In this document: positions 39,491 to 48,137 of the stretch, piece after piece
How positions within the stretch are numbered: position 1 is the first letter of the stretch
Layout: each line of letters begins with the position of its first letter
From: Agrococcus sp. ProA11
GTDB taxonomy: Bacteria > Actinomycetota > Actinomycetes > Actinomycetales > Microbacteriaceae
Reading direction: 5' to 3'
Length of the DNA stretch: 64,000 nt
Assembly: GCF_039880525.1 (NCBI RefSeq)
Contig: NZ_CP156989.1
Span: 2,418,001 to 2,482,000, forward strand
The notes under the pieces: model-generated
Databases searched by the model: none
Seen by the model: only the letters and a program-made list of their open reading frames with translations
What the model was told of the DNA's origin: nothing
Position numbers and translations under genes: made by a program

Positions 39491-42343
39491 TCACGGCTTG
39501 CCCGCCCGCTCGCCGGCGAGCATCCGCTCGGCCCACTCGGAGAGGCGCGACCGGTCGATCTTGGAGTTGTGGCGGATGTCGGTGGGCAGCTGCGGCACGA
39601 CGAGCACCGCCGCGAGCGGCGCCCGCGAGCGCTCGCGTGCGGCGGCGGTCAGCTGCGGGTCGGCGAGCCCGGGGCGCGCCTGCGGGCGAGAGCCGTCGGC
39701 GGCGGGCTCGATCACCGCGACCGCCTGCCGCAGCCCGTGCGGGCCGATGCCGACGACCGCCGCCCGGCGCACGCCGTCGACCACCTCGAGATCCTGCTCG
39801 GGGCCGACGGGCGCGACCGGGCCGTCGGCGGTGACGATCACGTGCTGGATGCGGCCCTCGACCCAGAGGCGGCCGTGCTCGTCGAGGTGGCCGATGTCGC
39901 CGGTGCGGTGCCAGCGGGCGGTGGGGGCGGTCTGGTCTCGTGACGCGCGCGCCTGCGGCGCACGCTCCTCGACCGGCGAGAGTGACTCCGTGTCGCGCGT
40001 TGCGGCGCGGTCGGTGAGGTAGAGGCGGTCGTAGCGCTGCTTGAGGTGCGGGGCCGAGATGATGACCTCGCCGAGCACGCCGGGGGTCGCGCTCGGCTCC
40101 CCCGTCGCGCGGCCGTCCGCGTCAAGAGCGCTGACGAGCACGCGGTTGGCGCCGATCGGCGTGCCGACGCAGACACCGGCATCCGGAGCCTCGGCCGCCG
40201 CGCGCACGCCGTCGAGCGTGATGTCGGCGACCAGCAGGCACTCGGTCATGCCGTAGGGGGTGTGCGGGGTGGCGTTGGGCATCAGCTCGGCGACGGCGGT
40301 GAGCATGGCCGCGCTGATCGGCGCGCCGGTGGAGAGGAAGGTGCGCACGCGCTCGAGTGCGCGGCGGTCGTCGGCGGTGAGCGCATCCGCCGTCTCGACC
40401 ACGTTGAGGATCGCGGCGGGCGAGAGGAAGACAATGCCCGCCACCGACGCGCGCACCGCATCGGCGACCGCTCTGGCGGTGAGCGTGCGCGGCGCGGAGA
40501 CATCCATGTCGGGTGTGGCCGAGCGGGTGCCGAGCGCCGGGCCGAGGAGCGCGAACGGCGCGAAGCCGGTGACGAGCCCGATCTCGGGCGAGATGTCGAG
40601 GTGGGCGGCGAGCACGTCGCGCAGGGCGCTCAGCTGCCCGTGGCGGTAGACGACGCCCTTCGCGGGACCGGTGGAGCCGGAGGTGAAGAGGATCGCGGCC
40701 TCGTCGTCGGGGCCGGGCTGCTCGGGGTCGGGCTGCTCGGAGTCGGGGACGCCACGCCCCAGCTCGGCGACATCGGCGAGGCTGCGCGAGACGCCGAGCG
40801 CCGCGGCTGCGACGCGCGGCAGCCGTTCGGCGGAGATGCGGGTTCCCGGCCAGCCGAGCGCGCGGGCGGCGGTGAGGCCGAGGCGCTCGCCGATGACGAC
40901 GTCGGGCCAGGAGCCGCGCACGGCGCGAGTGAGGCCGCGGATGCCGAGGCCTGCGTCGGCGACCACCACGACGGCGCCGATGCGGAGGCAGGCGTAGAGG
41001 ACGGCGGTGAGCGTCGGACCGGGCTGCAGGAGGAGCGAGACGCGGTCGCCCTTGCGGATGCCCGTGGCGTGCAGGCCGGCGGCGAGCTCGCGCACGCGGG
41101 TGTCGAGCTGCCGCCAACTGACGCGGCGCTGGCCGCCGCCGCGCGCGGCCATGTCGATGACGGCGACGGCGGCGTCGCCGGCGCGCTGGTCGAGGCCGTG
41201 CCAGAGGGGGGTGAAGGGGGCTCTGGTCTCGTGACGCGCGTCGGCTTCGCCGATGCCCTCCTCGACCGACGGGGTGAGGGCGGGGTGGGCGGCTTGGTCT
41301 CGTGACGCCGCCTTCGGCGGCTCCTCGACCGGCGAGGTGGGCGAGTGGGCGAGCCAGTCGAGGACGGCGGGGGCGTAGGGGCGGTCCTCGGCGATGAGGT
41401 GGCTGGCGCCCTCGAAGCGGTGCACGTCGGCGTGCGGCATCCGGTCGATGAGGTCATCCAGGTAGCGGTCGCCGAAGACCGGGTCACTCGGCCCCCACAG
41501 CAGCAGCGCGGGCACGGTCAGCGCGGCGACACCGGCGTTGATGCGCTTGAGCTCGGCGAAGCTCTCGTGCTGCGCGTCGACGGGGATGTCGGCGACGAAG
41601 CCGCCGATGCCCTGGCGCCGCGATGCGGAGCCGTACGGCGCGCGGAACGCGGCCTGCACCTCGGGCTCGAGCGACGGCGACGCGAGCGCCAGCGTGGTGT
41701 CGAGGAAGCCGCTGGTCGCGACCGTCGCCGCGCTCAGCACCCCGCGAGCGCCCGCGAGTCGCAGCGGTGCCGGGATCGGGGTGCCCTCCGGGTGGTGCAC
41801 GGCGGTGTTCAGCAGCGCGACGCCCGCGAGCGACTCCGGATGGTCGATCGCCCAGCCGAGCGAGATGACGCCGCCCCAGTCGTGCCCGAGCGTGACGACC
41901 GGGCCGTGGAGATCCAGCGCATCCGTGAACGCCGACAGGTCGGCGACGCGCTGCGCGAGCGTGCGGTGCCGACGGGCGCCGACGGCGAGCTTCGTGCGCT
42001 CAGAGAAGCCCATCTCGAGCTGGTCGACCGCGACCACGCGCCAGGCGGTCTCCCCCGCGGCCGCGCGCCGCAGCGACTCGGCGGCGATGCGGCGCCACAG
42101 GTATGACCAGGTGGGGTTGCCGTGCACGGCCAGGATCGTGCCGGCCGCCTCCACGCCGAGCTGCGCCAGCGCATCCGCAGTGTCGAGGCAGTGCCACTCG
42201 CGCGTGCGTTCCGCGTCGAGGCCGCGCCCGGGCACCTGGACGAGGCGGCTCCACGCCGGGTCGAGACCGGGCAGGTCGCTCGGCGGCAGCGACGCAGCGG
42301 CGCCGGCGGGCGCCGCCGCAGACGGCGAGGCCAGCGCTGTCAC
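39491..42343 (-). CDS. oleBC: OleBC fusion: beta-lactone decarboxylase plus beta-lactone synthetase
   Basis: 950 aa. Residues about 25-335 are an alpha/beta hydrolase of the haloalkane dehalogenase type: HGNPTWSYLWR, nucleophile Asp155 in GHDWGG, acid in LLWGPSDPVFGD, His in GASHLIAED. Residues about 377-950 are an AMP-forming ligase: LFTSGSTGPAKGVVYRHGQ, TPYGMTECLL, WHRTGDIGHLDEHGRLWVEGR. OleC closes the beta-hydroxy acid to a beta-lactone and OleB decarboxylates it to the cis-olefin. Such fusions are known in actinobacteria. GTG at 42343 overlaps the oleA stop. Three palindromic repeats are translated within it (residues about 338-349, 359-372 and 790-803). Confidence 0.9.
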   Translation of the reverse strand: MTALASPSAAAPAGAAASLPPSDLPGLDPAWSRLVQVPGRGLDAERTREWHCLDTADALAQLGVEAAGTILAVHGNPTWSYLWRRIAAESLRRAAAGETAWRVVAVDQLEMGFSERTKLAVGARRHRTLAQRVADLSAFTDALDLHGPVVTLGHDWGGVISLGWAIDHPESLAGVALLNTAVHHPEGTPIPAPLRLAGARGVLSAATVATSGFLDTTLALASPSLEPEVQAAFRAPYGSASRRQGIGGFVADIPVDAQHESFAELKRINAGVAALTVPALLLWGPSDPVFGDRYLDDLIDRMPHADVHRFEGASHLIAEDRPYAPAVLDWLAHSPTSPVEEPPKAASRDQAAHPALTPSVEEGIGEADARHETRAPFTPLWHGLDQRAGDAAVAVIDMAARGGGQRRVSWRQLDTRVRELAAGLHATGIRKGDRVSLLLQPGPTLTAVLYACLRIGAVVVVADAGLGIRGLTRAVRGSWPDVVIGERLGLTAARALGWPGTRISAERLPRVAAAALGVSRSLADVAELGRGVPDSEQPDPEQPGPDDEAAILFTSGSTGPAKGVVYRHGQLSALRDVLAAHLDISPEIGLVTGFAPFALLGPALGTRSATPDMDVSAPRTLTARAVADAVRASVAGIVFLSPAAILNVVETADALTADDRRALERVRTFLSTGAPISAAMLTAVAELMPNATPHTPYGMTECLLVADITLDGVRAAAEAPDAGVCVGTPIGANRVLVSALDADGRATGEPSATPGVLGEVIISAPHLKQRYDRLYLTDRAATRDTESLSPVEERAPQARASRDQTAPTARWHRTGDIGHLDEHGRLWVEGRIQHVIVTADGPVAPVGPEQDLEVVDGVRRAAVVGIGPHGLRQAVAVIEPAADGSRPQARPGLADPQLTAAARERSRAPLAAVLVVPQLPTDIRHNSKIDRSRLSEWAERMLAGERAGKP
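39934..39974. repeat. Palindromic repeat copy inside oleBC (ligase domain)
   Basis: 41-bp member with GGTCTCGTGACG and CTCCTCGACC ends, centre CGCGCGCCTGCGGCGCACG. In the gene it is read as SPVEERAPQARASRDQ and lies just before the WHRTGD motif of the AMP ligase, where family members have a short surface loop. Confidence 0.82.
41225..41266. repeat. Palindromic repeat copy inside oleBC (linker, second)
   Basis: 42-bp member, centre CGCGTCGGC-TTC-GCCGATGC. Read in the gene as PSVEEGIGEADARHETRA, in the linker between the hydrolase and ligase domains. Confidence 0.82.
41296..41330. repeat. Palindromic repeat copy inside oleBC (linker, first)
   Basis: 35-bp member, centre GCCGCC-TTC-GGCGGC. Read in the gene as SPVEEPPKAASRDQ. 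With the second linker copy it makes up most of the joint between the OleB and OleC domains. Confidence 0.82.
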
Positions 42344-43362
42344 CAGGCGAGCTCCATCATGGCGGTGTTGAGCCCGGAGCCGACGCCCATGAGCAGCACG
42401 CGGTCGCCCTTCTTGAGCCGCTCCTGCTCCTCCACGAGCGTGATCGGGATCGACGCGGGGCCGACGTTGCCGAAGCGCGGGAAGGTCGTCGGCACGCGGG
42501 CGGGATCGAGGCCGGCCGCCTTCACGATCGCGTTGGTGTGCACGGAGGAGACCTGATGGGTGATGTAGCGATCCATGGAGGACCAGTTCCACTCCGGCGC
42601 CGATTCCTTCCACGCCGAGACCACGAGGTCGAGGCCGCCCTTCAGCAGCGCCTTCGCGTTCGTGTACATGCCCTCGGCGCTGCCGACGCACAGGTCGTGC
42701 CACTGGGTGGCGGCGCGCGTGACGCCGCCCAGGATCCGGTGGCCGTCGGGGTGCAGGTCGGTGCGGCCGAGCACGGCGGCGGCCGAGCCGGAGCCGAGCG
42801 TGAGGGTGGCGAACTCGCTCAGGAAGTCGGAGCGGTCGATGTCGCTGCCGAGCAGGCGGTCGATCGTGTTGACCTGGATGTCGTCGGCGTCCTCACCGTT
42901 GACGACGATCGCGTAGTCGATCTGGCCCGACTCGATCATGCCCCCGGCGAGGCTCATGCCGTTGACGAAGCCGAGGCAGGCGTTCGCGACGTCGAAGTTG
43001 ATGGCGCTGGTCGGCAGGCCGAGCTCGTGGTGGAGGCGCACGGCGACCGAGGGCTCGAGGTGCTTGCGCGTGACCGAGGTGTTGATGAGCAGGCCCACCT
43101 CCGAGGCGTCGACGCCGGCCTCGGCGAGCGCGCGCCTGCCCGCCTCCACGGTGGCGTCGTCGGCGGATTCGCCGTCGGCCCAATTGCGGCGCTCGTCGAC
43201 GCCCGCGACGCGGCGCAGCAGGCCACTCTTGAGCCGCAGGCGCGAGAGTGCGTCGCCCAGTCGCTCCTCGATGTCGATCGAGGTCGTCACCCTGCTCGGC
43301 AGCGTGCTCGCGACCGACAGCAGCGAGACGTTCTCGAACCGCGTGGTCGCGTTGCCAGCCAC
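42340..43362 (-). CDS. oleA: OleA-like thiolase-fold 3-ketoacyl synthase
   Basis: 340 aa, ketoacyl-ACP synthase III-like. Cys129 in FDVANACLGFVNGM is the nucleophile, followed by SMDRYITHQVSSVHTNAIVK (His) and RFGNVGPASIPITL (Asn). The N-terminus VSLLSVASTLPSRVTTSIDIEERLGD matches OleA rather than FabH. OleA condenses two fatty acyl-CoAs head to head. GTG start with GGAGG about 5 nt upstream. First gene of the ole operon; its stop overlaps the oleBC GTG. Confidence 0.9.
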   Translation of the reverse strand: MAGNATTRFENVSLLSVASTLPSRVTTSIDIEERLGDALSRLRLKSGLLRRVAGVDERRNWADGESADDATVEAGRRALAEAGVDASEVGLLINTSVTRKHLEPSVAVRLHHELGLPTSAINFDVANACLGFVNGMSLAGGMIESGQIDYAIVVNGEDADDIQVNTIDRLLGSDIDRSDFLSEFATLTLGSGSAAAVLGRTDLHPDGHRILGGVTRAATQWHDLCVGSAEGMYTNAKALLKGGLDLVVSAWKESAPEWNWSSMDRYITHQVSSVHTNAIVKAAGLDPARVPTTFPRFGNVGPASIPITLVEEQERLKKGDRVLLMGVGSGLNTAMMELAW

Positions 43363-43464
43363 AGAACCTCCGTCGCGAGCCAGTATCGGGAAAGGGCCCG
43401 TCGTTCAGCGTAACGAGTGCGCCTATGACCCAGGTGGATGTGCAGCGTGGATCTGCGGCCCGCG

Positions 43465-44715
43465 TCACAACCGGCGCCGGGTCGGCATCTCGTCGACGGT
43501 GACCATCTCGGGCGCGGACGCCGGCGCCCCCTCCAGGTGCCGCGCGAGTCTGGCCGCCCACGGGCTTGCCGTGGCGCCGTGCGCGAAGACACTGACGAGG
43601 ATGGTCCACACCGCCACCGAGAAGACGGTGTCGCCGACCGCGCCGCTCAGCTGCTCGGCCACCATGAGCGCGAACAGGATGGATGCGAGACCACGGGGTC
43701 CGAACCACCCGATGAACAGCCGCGTCTGGGTGCGAGTCCCAGACCAGGCGAGCGCGAGCAGCACCGGCAGCATCCGCACGACGGTCAACGAGAGCACCAC
43801 GTAGAGCGCGATCTGCCAGGTCAGCGATCCGAGCACCTGGGTGGCCAGCACTGCACCGAACACGAGGAACGTCACCGCCTCCAGCAGCTGCCCTTCGTCC
43901 TCGGTGAAGTCCTGCACATGCTCGCTCTGCTCGCGCGCAACATGACCGAATGCGAGCCCGGCGACGAACGCAGCGACGAATCCGTTGCCGCCGACCACGC
44001 CGGCGGTTGTGAACGCTGCGACCGCGATGGCGATGGCGGCCAGCTGCCGGTAGACGCCCGCGACCTGGCCGGCGCGAGCGAGACGGTCGAGCAACCACCC
44101 GCCGAGCAGGCCGACCAGGAGGCCGGCAAGGATCCCGAAGCCGATCTGCTGCGCGGCGAAGAGACCCCAGTTGTCCATGCCCGAGCCCGTCTCGGTCGCC
44201 GCGATCGCGAGCAGCACCGTGACCACCGGCACCATGATCCCGTCGTTGAGGCCGCTCTCCACGTTGAGCGTCTGCCGGATGCGCACCGGCAGCCGCTTGT
44301 CGCTCACGACGGCCTGCCCGAGGGCCGCGTCGGTCGGGGCGAGCACGGCAGCGATGAGCGCGGCCTCGATGATCGTGAGCCGCTCGAAGAGGACGACGGC
44401 GGCGAGCGTGCCGAGGAGGATCGTCAGCGGGAGACCGATGCCCAGCAGCCGCGCGGGGAGAGCCATCTGACGCCGCAGCGCTCGCAGATCGATGCGCACC
44501 GCGTCGGTGAAGAGCACCAGCACGAGCGTTGCCTCGACGAGCAGCGAGACCGCCTCGCCCTCCAGATCGAGGCGGAACCACTCGCCGCCGACGAGACCCA
44601 GCAGCACGCCCACGCCCGTGAACACCATCGGGGCTGTCACCGGCGACATGGAGAGCCGCCCCGACACCATGGCGAAGGCGAACACGACGATCGAGATGAT
44701 CAGGAGCTCTGACAT
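43465..44715 (-). CDS. CPA-type cation:proton antiporter
   Basis: 416 aa with about 12 hydrophobic segments. Seen: TAPMVFTGVGVLLGL, LVLFTDAVRIDLRALRRQ, AAVLAPTDAALGQAVVSD, LNVESGLNDGIMVPVV (ND motif), and GWFGPRGLASILFALMV. These are CPA1/NhaP-type signatures. ATG at 44715 has GGAGG about 6 nt upstream. It stands alone after the ole operon and is divergent from the coiled-coil protein gene. The ion is probably Na+ or K+. Confidence 0.9.
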   Translation of the reverse strand: MSELLIISIVVFAFAMVSGRLSMSPVTAPMVFTGVGVLLGLVGGEWFRLDLEGEAVSLLVEATLVLVLFTDAVRIDLRALRRQMALPARLLGIGLPLTILLGTLAAVVLFERLTIIEAALIAAVLAPTDAALGQAVVSDKRLPVRIRQTLNVESGLNDGIMVPVVTVLLAIAATETGSGMDNWGLFAAQQIGFGILAGLLVGLLGGWLLDRLARAGQVAGVYRQLAAIAIAVAAFTTAGVVGGNGFVAAFVAGLAFGHVAREQSEHVQDFTEDEGQLLEAVTFLVFGAVLATQVLGSLTWQIALYVVLSLTVVRMLPVLLALAWSGTRTQTRLFIGWFGPRGLASILFALMVAEQLSGAVGDTVFSVAVWTILVSVFAHGATASPWAARLARHLEGAPASAPEMVTVDEMPTRRRL

Positions 44716-45037
44716 GGCTTCCTCCGCTACTCTCCCGGCCCGCCGCAGCGGACCACGATCCCGCTCTGCGACTCTTCCACACCGGCCTGCTGGCGTCAGT
44801 CGTCGCCCTGGAGCGCAGCGAATCACCCCCGCCTCGCACGGTCCGACCGCGCGAGCGCTGCGGTCACCGGCGTCTTCGCCCATGGCGGATACCGCGCGGC
44901 GCGCACTCAGGTTGGAGAGTGCGATAATGGGGTACGAGAGCGACCTCGCTGCAGCGCCTCCTCACCCCATCAATCCAACGGCGGATGCCTCGCGCTCCGT
45001 CGCGCGCGCATCCGTCTCACACGACGAGAGCATCAAC
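44716..45037. promoter_or_regulatory. Divergent intergenic region with extended -10 promoter
   Basis: 322 bp between the antiporter and coiled-coil genes. TGCGATAAT (44920-44928) is a good extended -10 for the rightward gene; no clear -35 at the usual distance. An ATG at 44929 directly behind it opens a frame into the coiled-coil gene, but it would lie at or before the transcription start. No other gene is seen. Confidence 0.4.
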
Positions 45038-45382
45038 ATGAGCAACACCGGAACCATCGACCAGGTCACCCCCGCAACCGAGGCCGGCGCAACGACCGAG
45101 GCGCCGAAGCAGGCGCCCGCCCGCACCGCACGCCGCTGGCCGTGGATCGCCGCGCTGGTCGTGGTGGCCGGTCTCGGTGCCGCCGGCACCGGCATCGCCG
45201 CTGCATCCGCGGCCGACGCGCAGGCACAGCTCGCCGCGCTGCAGGAGGAGCACGGCGACCTCGAGACCCGTGCGGGCATCGCGCAGAGCAGCCTCGACCT
45301 GATGCGCGAGAACCGCGACCGCCTCGAGCTGCAGCTCGAGGAGCTGCAGGCGCAGATGGACGAGCTGCAGGCCTCCAACTAA
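45038..45382 (+). CDS. Membrane-anchored coiled-coil protein
   Basis: 114 aa. Residues 1-32 are polar (GTIDQVTPATEAGATTEAPK), then one TM segment WPWIAALVVVAGLGAAGTGIAAA, then a coiled coil rich in Leu, Glu and Gln (DLMRENRDRLELQLEELQAQ). The layout, N-in with an external coiled coil, is common in small actinobacterial envelope proteins of unknown role. The start at 45038 is likely since an ATG at 44929 coincides with the promoter -10. 42 nt before the NYN gene. Confidence 0.7.
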   Translation: MSNTGTIDQVTPATEAGATTEAPKQAPARTARRWPWIAALVVVAGLGAAGTGIAAASAADAQAQLAALQEEHGDLETRAGIAQSSLDLMRENRDRLELQLEELQAQMDELQASN

Positions 45383-45424
45383 GGCTGCACGTCACTGGTG
45401 CCGCTCGGCCAATAGGCTCAGGCC

Positions 45425-45973
45425 ATGGCCGAGCGCACCACCTATCTCCTCGTCGACGGCGAGAACATCGATGCGACGCTCGGCGTCTCGATCCTCGACC
45501 GGCGCCCCGAGCCGCATGAGCGGCCGCGCTGGAACAAGGTGCTCACCTTCGCCGAGCAGGAGTGGCAGCAGCCGGTCAAGGGGCTGTTCTTCCTCGCGGT
45601 GACCAACGAGCTGCCGGCATCGTTCGTGCAGGCGCTCATCGCGATGGGCTACCGGCCGGTGCCGCTGAGCGGTGACGGCAAGGTCGTCGACATCGCCATC
45701 CAGCGCACGGCGGAGGCGCTCGTCGAGCGCGACGCCGACGTCATGCTGCTCAGTCACGACCGCGACTTCGTGCCGCAGCTCGAACGCCTGGCTGAGGACG
45801 AGAACCGCCGCGTCGGCATCCTCGGCTTCGGCGAGTTCATGGCGGCCAGCCTGCGCGAGGTGCCGGGGGCCGAGTTCTTCGACCTCGAGTACGACGTCGC
45901 GGCGTTCACCAGCCGCCTGCCGCGCGTGCGGGTCATCCCGATCGACGAGTTCGACCCGCTCGAGTTCCTCTAG
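45425..45973 (+). CDS. NYN-domain (PIN-like) nuclease family protein
   Basis: 182 aa. Acidic motifs of the NYN/PIN fold: TYLLVDGENIDATLG, GDGKVVDIAIQRTAEAL, and ADVMLLSHDRDFVPQLERL. These residues bind metal in family RNases. Proteins of this type are thought to cleave structured RNA. It follows the coiled-coil gene by 42 nt and converges with the LacI gene, overlapping by 4 nt. Confidence 0.87.
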   Translation: MAERTTYLLVDGENIDATLGVSILDRRPEPHERPRWNKVLTFAEQEWQQPVKGLFFLAVTNELPASFVQALIAMGYRPVPLSGDGKVVDIAIQRTAEALVERDADVMLLSHDRDFVPQLERLAEDENRRVGILGFGEFMAASLREVPGAEFFDLEYDVAAFTSRLPRVRVIPIDEFDPLEFL

Positions 45974-47049
45974 CGGTCGCGCGAGGGCGGCGCGACCGAC
46001 TCCCGGACGATCAGGTTCTGATCGAGCACCACCGTGATCGCAGCATCGTTCGACCCGTGGATGCGCCGGATCAGCAGCCGCGCCGCTTCCGCGCCGATCT
46101 CGTGGATCGGCTGCGCCATCACCGTGATGCCTGGCGTCGCGACCTCTGTCCAATCCGCGTTGTCGAATGCGACGAGCGAGAGATCGGTCGGGATGCGCAG
46201 CCCGAGTTCGCGTGCCGCACGGAAGACGCCGAGCGCGACCAGGCTGTCGGAGGCGACCACCGCCGTGACGGCGTCGCGACCGGTCAGCAGCCGTCGCGCG
46301 AGCGACTCTACGCCTTCTGCTCGCGCGTTCAGATGCACGAAGGCCTCGGGTTGCGAGACGCCCGCCGCCGCGAGTGCATCGGTGAAGCCTTCCACGCGCT
46401 CAGCCACCGGCGACGAGTACAGCGGGTCGGAGCCATCGAAGGCGGTTGCGTGCGCAAGCGTGGAGACGAACGCGATCCGTCGATGGCCCGCATCGACCAG
46501 CAGTGCGGTGAGGTCTCGCGCCCCACTGCGGTTCGCCGCGATGACGGTGTCGACACCGAGCTCGGGGACGGCCCGATCGAACAGCACCAACGGTCTGCCC
46601 GACTCGATGATCGGGCGCAGGTTCTGCGTCGCCAGCGATGATGCCGCGGCGACCAGCAAGCCATCCACACGCTTCGCGAGCTGCACGCCGATCGCCTTCG
46701 CCTCGATCTCGGCGTCCTCGTCGGAGTTGGAGAGGATGAGGTCATACCCGGCTTCTCGCGCGACGTCGGCTGCGCCCCGGGTCGCGCGCGCGAAGAAGAT
46801 GTTCTCGATGTCGCCGACGACGATGCCGATGGTGTTCGACCGGCCCGTGCTCATGGTGCGTGCGAGCGCATTCGGGCGGTAGCCCAGCCGATCCGCAGCC
46901 GCCAGCACGCGATCGCGCACGGCGTCGCTCACGGCTCCGTAGTCACCGAGCGCCCGCGCAGCCGTCGCCTTCGAGACAGCCGCGGCAGATGCGACGTCAG
47001 CCACGGTGGCCTCGCGGCGGCTCGCAGCCTCAGCGTGGGGTTCGGGCAC
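45970..47049 (-). CDS. LacI-family repressor
   Basis: 359 aa. HTH: ATVADVASAAAVSKATAARALGDYGAVSDAVRDRVLAAADRLGYRPNALARTMSTGRS, followed by the periplasmic-binding-like domain with NTIGIVVGDIENIFFA and LVAFDNADWTEVATPGITVMAQP. GTG at 47049 has GGAGG 4 nt upstream. It is divergent from the ABC operon, whose promoter carries two perfect LacI-style palindromes, so it very probably represses that operon. Confidence 0.93.
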   Translation of the reverse strand: MPEPHAEAASRREATVADVASAAAVSKATAARALGDYGAVSDAVRDRVLAAADRLGYRPNALARTMSTGRSNTIGIVVGDIENIFFARATRGAADVAREAGYDLILSNSDEDAEIEAKAIGVQLAKRVDGLLVAAASSLATQNLRPIIESGRPLVLFDRAVPELGVDTVIAANRSGARDLTALLVDAGHRRIAFVSTLAHATAFDGSDPLYSSPVAERVEGFTDALAAAGVSQPEAFVHLNARAEGVESLARRLLTGRDAVTAVVASDSLVALGVFRAARELGLRIPTDLSLVAFDNADWTEVATPGITVMAQPIHEIGAEAARLLIRRIHGSNDAAITVVLDQNLIVRESVAPPSRDR

Positions 47050-47068
47050 CCGTCCTCCAAAGATCGTG

Positions 47069-47151
47069 TTGACGTCTCATCACATCGTCGCGTACTGTCG
47101 CTCCCAGCAACTGAGACCGGTCTCAACGTACGGGACTGAGACCGGTCTCAG
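47069..47151 (+). promoter_or_regulatory. ABC operon promoter with twin LacI operators
   Basis: TTGACG (47069-47074) and TACTGT (47093-47098), 18-nt spacer. Two identical palindromes TGAGACCGGTCTCA follow at 47112-47125 and 47137-47150, 25 bp centre to centre; the second extends to 16 bp. The central CCGG with TGA/TCA arms is typical of LacI/GalR sites. Lying after the start site, they should block elongation. Confidence 0.78.
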
Positions 47152-47210
47152 CAAGCCTTCCCCGAATCCGATCACGCTCCAACGACTGCAGCACCATCGA
47201 GAGGACCACC

Positions 47211-48068
47211 ATGAAGTTCCGCACCACCTTCCGCCGCACGGCGGCCGTCACTGTCGCCGCCACGGCGGCGCTCGTCCTGGCCGCCTGCTCTGGCGGCACC
47301 GCCCCCGCGGCCGATACCGCTGACGCTGTCGACGACAACCCCTACGGCCTCATCACGCCGGGCCAGATCCGCGTCGCAAGCCTTGGCGACGCCCGCCCCT
47401 ACACCTTCACCGATGAGTCGGGCGAGTTCACCGGCTTCGACGTCGAGCTGTTCACCGACGTCGCGGAGCGCATCGGCATCGACGATGTCGTCTTCACGGG
47501 TCAGGACTTCTCGGGTCTGCTCGCCGCGGTCGCGAACGGCCAGTTCGACGTGGGCGTCGCCGCGATCGGCATCACCGAGGAGCGCCAGCAGACGGTCGAC
47601 TTCTCCGACGGCTACCTCGCGGGCTACCTCACGGTGATGGCGAGCCCCGACGCCGGCATCAGCGATGTCGAGGACCTGGCCGGCATGCGTCTCGGCGTCG
47701 TGCAGGGCACGCTGCAGGAGGCGTACGCGGTCGAGCACTTCACCGACACCGAGCTGGTTCGCTTCCCCGACAACAACACCGCGATCTCCGGCGTCAACTC
47801 GGGCTCCATCAACGCGACGTTCCTCGACTACGAGGCGGCAAAGGTGTACGCGGAGCAGTACGGGCTCGTGAACTCGATCGACATCCCGTCGTTCGACGCT
47901 CCTGCTGGCTTCGCGATCGCGAAGGACAACCCGGCGTTCCAGGAGGCCCTCAACGAGGCACTCGCCGCAGCCATGGAGGACGGCACCTGGAAGGAGCTCT
48001 ACCAGGAGTGGTTCCCGGGCTCCCCGATGCCCGAGCAGTACCTGCCCTCCGGCGAGCAGTCCGAATAA
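47211..48068 (+). CDS. Polar amino acid-type ABC transporter substrate-binding lipoprotein
   Basis: 285 aa, family 3 solute-binding protein. Lipoprotein signal with VLAAC, Cys near residue 26. Seen: [72 protein letters not shown], and W-F at [21 protein letters not shown]. It is the capture component for an amino acid-like ligand. First gene of the LacI-controlled operon. Confidence 0.92.
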   Translation: MKFRTTFRRTAAVTVAATAALVLAACSGGTAPAADTADAVDDNPYGLITPGQIRVASLGDARPYTFTDESGEFTGFDVELFTDVAERIGIDDVVFTGQDFSGLLAAVANGQFDVGVAAIGITEERQQTVDFSDGYLAGYLTVMASPDAGISDVEDLAGMRLGVVQGTLQEAYAVEHFTDTELVRFPDNNTAISGVNSGSINATFLDYEAAKVYAEQYGLVNSIDIPSFDAPAGFAIAKDNPAFQEALNEALAAAMEDGTWKELYQEWFPGSPMPEQYLPSGEQSE

Positions 48069-48137
48069 TCCCGCCGTCGGCGACCGGCGCGGGGCATCCA
48101 CCTCACGCCGGTCGCCGCCCACCGGATGGAGCACACC

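Noticed and set aside
44929-45037. Longer start for the coiled-coil protein at 44929
   Set aside because: The ATG directly follows the GATAAT -10 element, so it would lie at or before the transcription start; the ATG at 45038 gives a normal TM-protein N-terminus.
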